Assembly (NCBI GenBank): GCA_002399025.1 | Contig: DHCV01000021.1 | Span: 1-25,719, forward strand | Source: Bacteroidales bacterium UBA4893 | GTDB taxonomy: Bacteria; Bacteroidota; Bacteroidia; Bacteroidales; P3 | Direction: 5' to 3' | Length of the DNA: 25,719 bases | Shown: positions 17,351-25,596 of the stretch, piece by piece | Numbering within the stretch: the stretch's first letter is position 1 | Layout of the letters: the number at the start of each line of letters is the position of its first letter | Program-made: the position numbers and the translations under genes | The notes under the pieces: model-generated | What the model was told of the DNA's origin: nothing | The model's input: only the letters and a program-made list of their open reading frames with translations | The model's database searches: none

Positions 17351-18597
17351 TGGAAAAGATTGATAGCCACATAGAAATTCTTATAACCGAAGATGGTTCT
17401 TCAAGTCTTAGAAGAAAAGATTTGCAGGAAGGCTATCATTCCACGCATGGAGCAATTGCAGAAAGCAACCATATATTTATTAATGCAGGACTGAGAAACA
17501 TTGAGAGAAAACCTCAAATAAATATTTTAGAAATTGGATTTGGCACTGGTCTTAATGCTCTTTTAACTTGTGAATTTGCAAAAAAAGAAAAGCAAAATAT
17601 CTTTTATCAAACAATAGAAAAATATCCTCTTTCCAAAGAAATAACATCTAAACTCAACTATGGGAAAATTCTGAATATGGAAGAAGAATTTGAGATGTTA
17701 CACTCTATTAATTGGGAAGAAAATATTAACCTTAATACCTATTTTGAGATAAGAAAGACAGCCCAAGCAGCAGAAGAAATCTCCTACAAGGAAAACTTCT
17801 TTGACTTAATTTACTTTGATGCCTTTGCTCCTCAATTTGAAGAAAAACTTTGGCAAAAAGAAGTATTTGATAAACTTTTTCTATCGATGAAAGACAATGC
17901 TTGCCTTGTAACCTATTGCTGTAAAGGTGAGGTTAAAAGAACTCTTAAAGCTTCTGGTTTCCAAATTGAAAAACTTCCTGGTCCTAAAGGCAAAAGAGAA
18001 ATTCTTAGAGCCAAGAAACTTGCCAGTGGCATTAAACATTTCCTCTTACTTCTTATCTTATTTTTCCCTATGCTTGCCTTTTCTCAAGAAAACATTGTAG
18101 AGAACTCTCAAGCAGTGAAAGAAACACAAAACAAAACTAAGGTTTCTAAATTCCATCATACCATAGGTTTTAATCTGACTCCAATTATGTTAGGAGGGTA
18201 TAAGTCATTTGAATTAGACGTGTTTGGAGAAGGAGATAATTTTAGACGAGTTAAATTTGGGGGCTTGCATTATTTGAATTTCTTGCCATACTATCAGTTA
18301 GATTATAACAAAAAAATATATCTAACAACATACTACCGTTACAACCATGTGGGATTTGGTGATTACGCTCAAATGTGCAACATTAACTTCAGCTACAACT
18401 TTCATAAAAAAGAGTCTAAAACAACTGTCCTCTTAGGTGCTGGTGCTATGTACTATAAAACAAATTCCAAAGGAGGAATTGGCCCCGTTTTATATTTTTC
18501 TTATAATCAAAAAATCAGCGAACATTTTGGTGCAGGCTTAACTATGGACATTTTCTATAATCCTCACTTCTTTGCAAACTTATCTTACACTTTCTAA
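17350..18597 (+). CDS. mnmD: MnmD-type tRNA methyltransferase fused in frame to a signal peptide and outer-membrane beta-barrel
   Basis: A 415-residue reading frame. Residues 1-223 are an MnmC N-terminal-like (MnmD) methyltransferase: YHSTHGAIAES, SAM motif EIGFGTGLNA (61-70), DAFAP (157-161) and the C-terminal GPKGKREILRA. It completes the methylation of aminomethyl-uridine at tRNA U34. After a four-residue linker (LASG) comes a signal peptide, IKHFLLLLILFFPMLAFS (228-245) with probable cleavage before Gln246, and then a beta-rich domain with Tyr/Phe-rich strands ending in Phe, as in small outer-membrane barrels. No ATG precedes the signal peptide; Ile228 is encoded by ATT (18031) where MKHF would be expected. 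I chose the start at 17350 (TAATG overlap); 17329 is also possible. It may be a true fusion, two proteins from ATT initiation, or a sequence error. Confidence 0.85.
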   Translation: MEKIDSHIEILITEDGSSSLRRKDLQEGYHSTHGAIAESNHIFINAGLRNIERKPQINILEIGFGTGLNALLTCEFAKKEKQNIFYQTIEKYPLSKEITSKLNYGKILNMEEEFEMLHSINWEENINLNTYFEIRKTAQAAEEISYKENFFDLIYFDAFAPQFEEKLWQKEVFDKLFLSMKDNACLVTYCCKGEVKRTLKASGFQIEKLPGPKGKREILRAKKLASGIKHFLLLLILFFPMLAFSQENIVENSQAVKETQNKTKVSKFHHTIGFNLTPIMLGGYKSFELDVFGEGDNFRRVKFGGLHYLNFLPYYQLDYNKKIYLTTYYRYNHVGFGDYAQMCNINFSYNFHKKESKTTVLLGAGAMYYKTNSKGGIGPVLYFSYNQKISEHFGAGLTMDIFYNPHFFANLSYTF

Positions 18598-18628
18598 AAT
18601 AATCAAGAAAATATTATAGATTAAGAAT

Positions 18629-18932
18629 GACTCAGTCTAATTAATTTTTTACTCAGTTAAAATTAATTTAGACTCAGTTAAAAAACGCATTTGACTTAGT
18701 TAAACTGATGTTTTTGGGGTTTTGGGTGGCTTTTCAACACCCTGAGCAAGTCTGTAAATAACTACATACTAATTCCTTATCATGGGACAAAGGGGGCTTT
18801 TTCTATGACTTAGTCTGAGCGTTTTTTTATGGAATTTGGTCTTTTTTAGACTAAGTTAAAAAACAGGCAGACTTAGTCTAATTTCTCTCAGACTTAGTCT
18901 AATTTTGCTTAGACTTAGTCTTTTTTCAGCCT
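18629..18932. repeat. Two clusters of 21-bp near-palindromic repeats in the convergent gap
   Basis: The gap 18598-18936 between convergent genes is mostly repeats. Cluster 1 has GACTCAGTC/GACTCAGTT/GACTTAGTT cores at 18629, 18650 (first base T), 18671 and 18693 (spacing 21, 21, 22). Cluster 2 has cores at 18807, 18849, 18870, 18891 and 18912 (spacing 42, then 21, 21, 21). The core GACTTAGTC is an odd palindrome, and the 18849 copy (GACTAAGTT) is in the opposite sense. About 90 bp of unrelated sequence (18714-18800) separates the clusters. Also present is an 8-bp inverted repeat, TTAATTTT/AAAATTAA (18641-18666). Confidence 0.85.
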
Positions 18933-18936
18933 TCTT

Positions 18937-21192
18937 TTACTGCTGGGTTTTGGGAGTTGCTTCCATGACTTCAAGACTTACATTGTATTGATTTTTCCCA
19001 GATTGTGCTTTTATTTCTTCCAATGGAAGGCTGCTGACTTTAATCTTTGTTGAATCAACTTTCAATACCTGCGTAAAATGCTCTACTATCTTATTGTTTC
19101 TTTCTTGCATAAAAGTAATCATCTGCTTTTCTGCCTCTTGAGAGAAAAGTGTTAGTGCCGTTTCTGTGATTGAATTTTGCTTGCTCATGCCTTTTTGCTC
19201 AAGAAGTCTGTTTGCAAATGCAATAAATGCCTCATCCTTTTCGCTAATCTCCTTTACCTGAGCAATATCAATTAGTTCAAGACCATTTTGTGAAGCGGAA
19301 GGATTATTATTCTTATAGTAGGCTATCTTCAAATTTGCTAATGAAAGTTCTTCAATTGTTTTCTTGTAGTTGGCTTGCTGAGTAAGAGTTAAGACCAATT
19401 CTGGTTTTGCATTGGATATTTCTGATAATTGCTTGAATTTTTCAAACTGTTCAGAAGTAAATTCTCTTTCCAAAGGCTCAACAGGTATATTGCTTATTGC
19501 TTCAGGGTCAAATCCCAATTGTTCAGCCACAAGACTTACTGGAGAGGTTGCAACCTTAACCAAAAGATTAATCAAGGTTTTAAATATTAGTTTCTTGTAT
19601 GAAAATTCTGGAGAATTTACATTTCCCTTAACTGGCAAATCAAGAACAATTTTATCTTTTCTGTCCTTAAGCACATAAAGACCAAGCTTTAGAGGAATAT
19701 TTGCGTATTTAGCCTTTACTTTTTTGTCTTTATCCCCAACCTCACATTTGTAAATATCTAATTTGTTTGTTCCTTTAAGGTTGTAATTGGTTATGATGTT
19801 TTGCGAAGTGAAGGAGAGATTTCCGTTGGAGAGTGGTCTTGCAAAATATTCAAGGGAATAGGGGGTGAAATCATTGAGGTTAAGATTATTGATTACAATC
19901 TTTAAGTTGTGATTGGCAATACCATCAGCAAAACCCTTCCAATTGATATTTACCTTCCCTGACTTTGAAAGAGATGCCGATAATTCAAGCTGATTTTCCT
20001 TATCTAAGGTAAAGTTATTTGATTTAATACTAATGTTTTCAATAGGATAGGCAAGTGGGGTTTGAATGGATTGGTCGTTGAATAATAGGGACGAATTTTC
20101 AACAATCAATTCTTTGATTATGAAATCCATCTTTGGTTGAGAGGAGGATTTTGTGGTATCTATTTTTGTTTGTTCTGGCTCAGGTTCTTCCTTCGAAGGT
20201 TTCATAAGGTGAGTGAAGTTATTTGTAGAGTCTTTATAAAGGTCAAATTGACTCTTTAGAGCATCAATACTTACTTTGCTTATGTGATACTTGTTCTTGC
20301 TTAGGCTTACCTCATCAATATCGGTATGGAAATTCTGAATAGAAACAACATTTCTTTTCATATTATCGAGCATAGCGAAATTCTTAGCCCCAACATTTCC
20401 TTTTAGTTGAAAGTCCATAACGTGATTAAAGTCGCCTTTTAGGTTAAGTTTGGAAGAAAGTAATCCAGAAATCTCACTAATATTCATGGATTGTTGAAGG
20501 TATGGGAGGATATTATTTAGGGCAAAGTTTTGAAGGTTAATATTTAAGTTATAGTCTGTTGTATGCATATTATATTTAGCATTTAGTGCTAGCGAGCCTC
20601 CGTCCTTAAACTTTAGATTTACTCCAATATCTGAGTTTTTATTCCCAAAGTACATTGAAGGGACATTTAATGCAAAATCTTCAAGAGCCCACACGGAGTT
20701 AAGTTCTAAGTCCTTGTATGTAATATTTGTTTTGTTAATGTCAATATTGTTTAAATCAATATCCCAAACAGAGGAACTTGTGTCTTTAGGCTTTGGAGTA
20801 GTATCGTTGGAAGAAAATTTCTTAATTATATCGTCAAAATTAAATTCAGAGCCTTTTTGATAGATATTAATGTCTGCACCTGCAAGAAGGATACGTTGAA
20901 CCACAACCCTATTTGCCAAAAGTGGATAGAGCTTCATATTAAATTTGAATGTATCAATGCTAACGAACTTAGTCTTTTGGTCTTGCTCCATTACATTTAA
21001 GTTCTCTATCTTCAGACTTCCATTAAATATGTTGAGCTTAAATTTGTCAATCGTAACTTCCCTTCCTAAAAGCTCCTGGTCGTTCTTCTCAATATAGTTT
21101 TTTGCTATTGGAGAAATAAGTAGGGCAATCAATAAAACTAATGCAAATATTGAAGCTAAAACTAATATTAGTATTTTAATCCACTTTTTCAT
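18937..21192 (-). CDS. AsmA-like / DUF748 membrane-anchored protein
   Basis: A 751-residue protein with one N-terminal membrane helix (about 5-28) and a long periplasmic part rich in beta strands. The segment LNIFNGSLKIENLNVMEQ...YPLLANRVVVQRILLAGADINIYQKG (broken here) with FNFDDIIKKF has the AsmA/DUF748 form. The family is related to long bridge-like lipid-transfer proteins that span the periplasm, which suggests a part in outer-membrane lipid supply; this is an inference. A Thr/Ser/Lys/Pro-rich stretch (about 335-352) links two halves. It starts 17 bp after the rodA stop in the direction of transcription, so it is the third gene of a mrdA-mrdB-asmA operon. The repeats at 18912 reach almost to its stop codon. 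Confidence 0.85.
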   Translation of the reverse strand: MKKWIKILILVLASIFALVLLIALLISPIAKNYIEKNDQELLGREVTIDKFKLNIFNGSLKIENLNVMEQDQKTKFVSIDTFKFNMKLYPLLANRVVVQRILLAGADINIYQKGSEFNFDDIIKKFSSNDTTPKPKDTSSSVWDIDLNNIDINKTNITYKDLELNSVWALEDFALNVPSMYFGNKNSDIGVNLKFKDGGSLALNAKYNMHTTDYNLNINLQNFALNNILPYLQQSMNISEISGLLSSKLNLKGDFNHVMDFQLKGNVGAKNFAMLDNMKRNVVSIQNFHTDIDEVSLSKNKYHISKVSIDALKSQFDLYKDSTNNFTHLMKPSKEEPEPEQTKIDTTKSSSQPKMDFIIKELIVENSSLLFNDQSIQTPLAYPIENISIKSNNFTLDKENQLELSASLSKSGKVNINWKGFADGIANHNLKIVINNLNLNDFTPYSLEYFARPLSNGNLSFTSQNIITNYNLKGTNKLDIYKCEVGDKDKKVKAKYANIPLKLGLYVLKDRKDKIVLDLPVKGNVNSPEFSYKKLIFKTLINLLVKVATSPVSLVAEQLGFDPEAISNIPVEPLEREFTSEQFEKFKQLSEISNAKPELVLTLTQQANYKKTIEELSLANLKIAYYKNNNPSASQNGLELIDIAQVKEISEKDEAFIAFANRLLEQKGMSKQNSITETALTLFSQEAEKQMITFMQERNNKIVEHFTQVLKVDSTKIKVSSLPLEEIKAQSGKNQYNVSLEVMEATPKTQQ

Positions 21193-21209
21193 AATATTGT
21201 GTTCTTGTA

Positions 21210-22472
21210 TTAAACCAAATCCATTCTTGAGGCATCTTGACGAATAAAAATAAAGAGCAGAAGAGTAAATGCCATTAGTGATGACCCTCCATAACTTATG
21301 TAAGGCAAAGGTATTCCAATAACAGGCAATAGTCCAATTGTCATACCTATATTGATAGTAAAGTGTGCAAAGAGAATCGATGTTACGCAGTATCCATATA
21401 TTCTGGAGAATTTAGACCGTTGTCTTTCTGCCATTCTTATTAGTCTAATCATTAAAGATAAATAAAGTCCAATAACAAATACTGACCCAACAAATCCCCA
21501 TTCCTCTCCAATTGTACAAAAAATAAAGTCAGTATCTTGCTCAGGAACAAAATTATATTTTGTTTGTGTTCCTTTTAAGAAACCTTTCCCAAATAATCCT
21601 CCAGAACCAATAGCTATCTTCGATTGATTAACATTATATTCAACTCCTTTAGGATCGGACTTCTGCCCTAAAAGAACCTCTATCCTATCTTTTTGGTGAG
21701 ATTCCAAGGCATTATCATAAACATATTCTACCGACAAGACCACGCCTGCAGCAACAACAAACAAACCTAAGCAAAGCCAGATGGAGAGTTTTCTTTTCCT
21801 ATATAAAAGCCAAATAGCAATTGTTATTGCAAAGAGAATGCCTATTAAGACATAAGGGTTAATAAGGAGAGAAAGCACAAAAAGAATTGCCATTACAACC
21901 CCAAAAATTAGTACTGAAAGTGAAAGACCTTCTCTAAAAAGCACTAAAACAAATATTAGGAAAACTAAGGCTGAACCAGTGTCATTTTGCAGTAAAACCA
22001 ACAACATTGGGATAGCTACAATTGTAATTGCAGCAAACTTAGTCTTCATATTTTTCATATCGACATCAATCCCTGATAGAATTTTGGCTAAGGCTAAAGC
22101 TGTTGTAGCTTTTGCAAATTCGGAAGGTTGTATTCCAAAGTCTCCAACTCCAAACCAACTCTTTGCACCTTTTGTTTCCGACCCTACAACCAATACTGCC
22201 AATAGCATGACTATGAAGACACCATACCATAAATAAGATGTTTGTGAGAAGAATTTTGGATCAATAACTAAGATAAAAAGTGCAATAAGAAATGAAATTC
22301 CAATCCAAACTAGTTGCTTTCCATATCTTGCATCCAAATCAAAAATACTTTTATGGGCCTCATCATAAACTGCAGAATAAATACTTATCCACCCAATTAG
22401 TACTAAAGTCAAATAAATAAGTATGGTTGACCAATCAATATTCTCCAATAATCCTCTTTCTCTTCTTTCCAT
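21210..22472 (-). CDS. mrdB: Rod-shape peptidoglycan glycosyltransferase RodA (SEDS family)
   Basis: A 420-residue polytopic SEDS protein. Seen: DYxS-type N-terminus (NIDWSTILIYLTLVLIGWIS), the GAKSWFGVGDFGIQPSEFAK loop, about ten membrane helices, and the extracytoplasmic motif PEQDTDFIFCTIGEEWGF with the catalytic Asp at 315, as known for RodA and FtsW. The C-terminal GIPLPYISYGGSSL is the family hallmark. RodA polymerises glycan strands for cell elongation together with PBP2. It follows mrdA by 22 bp, the standard pair. A long insertion between helices around 195-265 (including the segment YVYDNALESHQKDRI) is normal for RodA rather than FtsW. The cell is therefore probably rod-shaped or elongates. 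Confidence 0.95.
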   Translation of the reverse strand: MERRERGLLENIDWSTILIYLTLVLIGWISIYSAVYDEAHKSIFDLDARYGKQLVWIGISFLIALFILVIDPKFFSQTSYLWYGVFIVMLLAVLVVGSETKGAKSWFGVGDFGIQPSEFAKATTALALAKILSGIDVDMKNMKTKFAAITIVAIPMLLVLLQNDTGSALVFLIFVLVLFREGLSLSVLIFGVVMAILFVLSLLINPYVLIGILFAITIAIWLLYRKRKLSIWLCLGLFVVAAGVVLSVEYVYDNALESHQKDRIEVLLGQKSDPKGVEYNVNQSKIAIGSGGLFGKGFLKGTQTKYNFVPEQDTDFIFCTIGEEWGFVGSVFVIGLYLSLMIRLIRMAERQRSKFSRIYGYCVTSILFAHFTINIGMTIGLLPVIGIPLPYISYGGSSLMAFTLLLFIFIRQDASRMDLV

Positions 22473-22494
22473 TTAAATTAAATCTTTAACATTA

Positions 22495-24354
22495 TTAATC
22501 GGATTCTGATTTTTGGATATATCTCCTTAGAGGAAGAGTCTGACAAGGTGCTGCATTAATGTAGGTTTCTTCCATATCTTTCCGTAAAACTTCACCTCTT
22601 ATATATTTCTCACAAAGCAAACTTGCAATTGGTGCTGCCCAAGTGCCACCTCCCCCAGCTGCATTTTCAACATAAACTGAGATTGCTATCTTTGGATTAT
22701 CCTTTGGGGCAAAACAAATAAAAACTGAATGGTCTGCTCCAATATTTTGAGCCGTTCCTGTCTTTCCACAAACCGCAATATCATCTATTCTTGCTCTTCT
22801 TGCTGTTCCTCCTGCTTCGTGAACAACCCCCCACATTCCTTCAACAGCAATATCCCAATACTCCTGAGGAATCATTGAATAATTTTTCTTCACATACTGA
22901 GTATTTCTTTTCTTCAAATTCTCATCCCCAAAATATTTAACTAAGTGAGGAGTAATATACCACCCTCTATTAGCAACAATTGCAGCAAAATTTGCCATCT
23001 GTAAAGGAATAACTCCAACCTCTCCCTGTCCAATGGAATTAGAATATATTGTAAAGAAGTTCCATCCTCCTCCTTTATAGTATCTATTATAATAACTTGT
23101 GTCAGGAATGAAACCAGACTTTGAATCTGGAAGATCTATCCCTAATTTCTTACCAAAACCCAGCTTATACATTGCATCATCCCATATAGACAACCCATAC
23201 TTGCTTTCAATCTTTTGAGTTGAAGGGTCTTTTTGTTGAATTATTCTTTGGTAAAGTCTATAGAAATAAGGATTGCAAGACATCTTAATTGCATCTCTAA
23301 CATTTGAAGCCATTGGGTGATTATGGCAACCAACCAAAGACCTATCGCAAGGAAAACCTGTATCTGGATAAACTACTCCCATATCCAAAGCTATCATTGC
23401 TTGAGCCACTTTAAAGATAGAGCCAGGAGGATACTCAGCCATTAAAGCCCTATTGAATAGTGGTTTAGAAATATCGTTAAGTAGTTTCATATAATTATTT
23501 CCCCTTACCCTTCCAACCAACATATTTGGGTCATAGAAAGGAGCCGAAACAAAACATAATATTTCTCCCGTTGAAGGTTCAATGGCAACAATAGAACCTC
23601 TTTTGTTTGCCATTATTTTTTCGGCGTAGAGCTGCAACTGCAAATCAATTGACGAGTAGAGATTATGTCCAGCAATTGATGCAGTGTCATATTTCCCATC
23701 TTGGAAGCTTCCCTTTTCTCTATTATGAACATCAACCAATGTTATCTTACTGCCCTTTTCTCCCCTCAAAATCTCTTCATAGAATTTCTCCATACCACTC
23801 ATCCCTATATAGTCTCCTTTCTTATAGTATGGATTTTTCTTAATCATATTTTCATTTACTTCCCCAACATATCCTAAAACGTGAGAAGCAACAGCATGAG
23901 GGTAATAGCGAAGAGTACGACTCTGAGCATAAAATCCTGGAAACATATAGAGTTTTTCCTGAATTGGTCCAAAGTCTTCTTTGGATATCTGCTTTTCAAA
24001 TGAAGATGGAGCATAGGAGGAATAGTTTACTGCCTTTTTCATTCTTGTTAAGAACTGCTCTTTGTCAATTCCTACCAACTTACATAAAAGAGCAGTATCT
24101 AAGTTTTTAACTTGACGAGGAATAACCATAAGGTCATAAACCAACTCATTATAAACCAAAAGTTCTCCCTTTCTATCATAAATCAACCCCCTTGCAGGAT
24201 ACTGGGTAACAAAACGTAATGCATTCCTATTTGCCAATTGAGCATAGGAATCATCAAAAACCTGAAGGAATAGAAGTCTTATTATATATATTATCCCCAC
24301 GGTAATAAAAATTCCCATTAAAATAAAACGCCGTGAGGAAAGTGTATTTTTCAT
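22495..24354 (-). CDS. mrdA: Penicillin-binding protein 2 (elongation transpeptidase)
   Basis: A 619-residue class B PBP. N-terminal membrane anchor (about 10-30), pedestal with ARGLIYDRKGELL (54-66), and a transpeptidase domain with the three active-site motifs: SIFK (Ser312, Lys315), SCN (359-361) and KTG (531-533). It cross-links peptidoglycan during elongation as the partner of RodA. Cys336, Cys343, His344/346 and Cys360 lie where E. coli PBP2 binds a zinc ion, so a metal site is plausible, an inference. It heads the mrdA-mrdB-asmA operon. In many relatives mreBCD lies just upstream; here a divergent LuxE-like gene takes that place, so the elongasome genes are split. A -7-like box TAAATTTG lies 20-27 bp upstream. 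Confidence 0.95.
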   Translation of the reverse strand: MKNTLSSRRFILMGIFITVGIIYIIRLLFLQVFDDSYAQLANRNALRFVTQYPARGLIYDRKGELLVYNELVYDLMVIPRQVKNLDTALLCKLVGIDKEQFLTRMKKAVNYSSYAPSSFEKQISKEDFGPIQEKLYMFPGFYAQSRTLRYYPHAVASHVLGYVGEVNENMIKKNPYYKKGDYIGMSGMEKFYEEILRGEKGSKITLVDVHNREKGSFQDGKYDTASIAGHNLYSSIDLQLQLYAEKIMANKRGSIVAIEPSTGEILCFVSAPFYDPNMLVGRVRGNNYMKLLNDISKPLFNRALMAEYPPGSIFKVAQAMIALDMGVVYPDTGFPCDRSLVGCHNHPMASNVRDAIKMSCNPYFYRLYQRIIQQKDPSTQKIESKYGLSIWDDAMYKLGFGKKLGIDLPDSKSGFIPDTSYYNRYYKGGGWNFFTIYSNSIGQGEVGVIPLQMANFAAIVANRGWYITPHLVKYFGDENLKKRNTQYVKKNYSMIPQEYWDIAVEGMWGVVHEAGGTARRARIDDIAVCGKTGTAQNIGADHSVFICFAPKDNPKIAISVYVENAAGGGGTWAAPIASLLCEKYIRGEVLRKDMEETYINAAPCQTLPLRRYIQKSESD

Positions 24355-24361
24355 ATCTTTG
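24354..24361 (+). promoter_or_regulatory. Possible -7 box of the LuxE-like gene
   Basis: TATCTTTG followed by CA matches TAnnTTTG well and lies 53 bp before the start codon, but no TTTG is found 19 bp upstream. It overlaps the mrdA start codon, so the divergent promoters would be interlocked. Confidence 0.35.
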
Positions 24362-24373
24362 CAATATCGGTTG

Positions 24374-24381
24374 CAAATTTA
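24374..24381 (-). promoter_or_regulatory. Possible -7 box of the mrdA operon
   Basis: The minus strand reads TAAATTTG followed by CA, fitting TAnnTTTG, 20 bp before the mrdA ATG. The -33 box is not recognisable at 19-bp spacing. Confidence 0.4.
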
Positions 24382-24413
24382 CAATAAAAACATTTAATAA
24401 GTAGTACTTAGGA

Positions 24414-25400
24414 ATGGAAGAATTAATTAATAATATTTTTAACATAAAAAACTCTTACGAATTCGAAGCCTTAGCCCTTAGAGTCTTCAAATTCCAGTAT
24501 GAAAATAATATGGTTTATGGAAATTGGTGCAGACAAATGCATAAGAGTCCTGAAAATGTTTTTAGCTTATATTCAATCCCTTTTCTTCCTATTTCTTTTT
24601 TCAAAACGCATAAAGTGGTTAGCTTTACAAATTCTCCTATTCATTTTTTCAAAAGCAGTGGCACAACAAGCAACGAAACAAGCAAACACTTCATTTATGA
24701 CCTTTCTCTTTATGAAACAAGTTTTACCTCTTGCTTTGAACAATTCTTCTCCAAGATTGAAGAATATTGTTTTATTGCTCTTTTGCCTAACTATTTGGAG
24801 CAAGGAAACTCTTCTTTGGTTTATATGATTGACAATTTCATAAAGAGAAGTAAATACTCAGAAAGCAATTTCTATAATGGTTCTTTGGAAGATGTTATCC
24901 ACACTCTTAAAGAATGCGAGAAAGAAAACCGTAAAACAATACTATTTGGAGTTACTTACGCTCTTTTAGATTTGATAGAAATTGAAAAACTCAACCTCAA
25001 CAACACCATAGTTTTTGAAACTGGAGGTATGAAAGGAAGAAGAAAAGAATTAATTAGAGAAGAACTTCACAAAACTCTTTGCCAGGGATTTGGGATTAAT
25101 GCAATTGCTTCGGAATATGGAATGTGTGAACTCTTTTCTCAAGCCTACTCAAAAGGAGAAGGAAGATTCTTCTGCCCCAATCAAATGAAGATTTTAATAA
25201 GAGACACTTACGACCCATTAACCTATATTTCAGAAAACAAAACAGGAGGAATAAATGTTATAGACCTTGCCAATATTTACTCCTGCTCTTTTATCGAAAC
25301 CCAAGATTTAGGGAAAATCTATTCCGATAATAGTTTTGAACTCTTAGGAAGAATAGATAACACAACAATTAGAGGATGTAATTTAATGTATGAGTTTTAA
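24414..25400 (+). CDS. LuxE-like acyl-protein synthetase/adenylate-forming enzyme
   Basis: A 328-residue soluble protein of the LuxE branch of adenylate-forming enzymes. Seen: the nucleotide-binding loop KSSGTTSN (80-87), FETGGMKGRR (201-210) and the acidic motif SEYGMCE (233-239) equivalent to YGxTE, with ELLGRIDNTTIRG near the end. LuxE activates fatty acids as acyl-AMP and holds them on a Cys, in the bioluminescence pathway of Vibrio; homologues in Bacteroidota lack lux partners and probably activate another carboxylate, for instance for cell-envelope or exopolysaccharide chemistry. No acyl carrier protein or reductase gene is in view. It is transcribed away from mrdA with a 59-bp shared gap. 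Length (328) is slightly short against about 370 for LuxE. Confidence 0.82.
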   Translation: MEELINNIFNIKNSYEFEALALRVFKFQYENNMVYGNWCRQMHKSPENVFSLYSIPFLPISFFKTHKVVSFTNSPIHFFKSSGTTSNETSKHFIYDLSLYETSFTSCFEQFFSKIEEYCFIALLPNYLEQGNSSLVYMIDNFIKRSKYSESNFYNGSLEDVIHTLKECEKENRKTILFGVTYALLDLIEIEKLNLNNTIVFETGGMKGRRKELIREELHKTLCQGFGINAIASEYGMCELFSQAYSKGEGRFFCPNQMKILIRDTYDPLTYISENKTGGINVIDLANIYSCSFIETQDLGKIYSDNSFELLGRIDNTTIRGCNLMYEF

Positions 25401-25520
25401 AGCCCACTAAATTTACACTTCTTACCAATAATCATCATTTTCTTCTCAATAATTATCTTTCCAAAAAACATAGAATTTAGGTAAAAAAATCTAATCAAAA
25501 TTTACTTGGAATTAAACAAG

Positions 25521-25550
25521 GTTTATAGCTTGATAAACAAGACTATAAAC
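25521..25550. repeat. Inverted repeat (hairpin) downstream of the LuxE-like gene
   Basis: GTTTATAG/CTATAAAC with an inner CTTG/CAAG pair and a one-base bulge would give a 12-bp stem around ATAAA. It is 120 bp after the LuxE-like stop and is not followed by a T run on either strand, so I do not call it a terminator. The rest of 25401-25590 shows nothing else. Confidence 0.6.
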
Positions 25551-25596
25551 TAAAAATATAGGCTTTCAAACTCGTTAAACTTTATCTTAATATCAG

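Noticed and set aside
24499..24828. Overlapping frames inside the LuxE-like gene (both strands)
   Set aside because: They lack domain features, while the LuxE-like frame has clear adenylate-forming motifs across the same stretch.
25521..25550. Intrinsic terminator of the LuxE-like gene
   Set aside because: The stem is good, but no T run follows on either strand and it is 120 bp from the stop codon.
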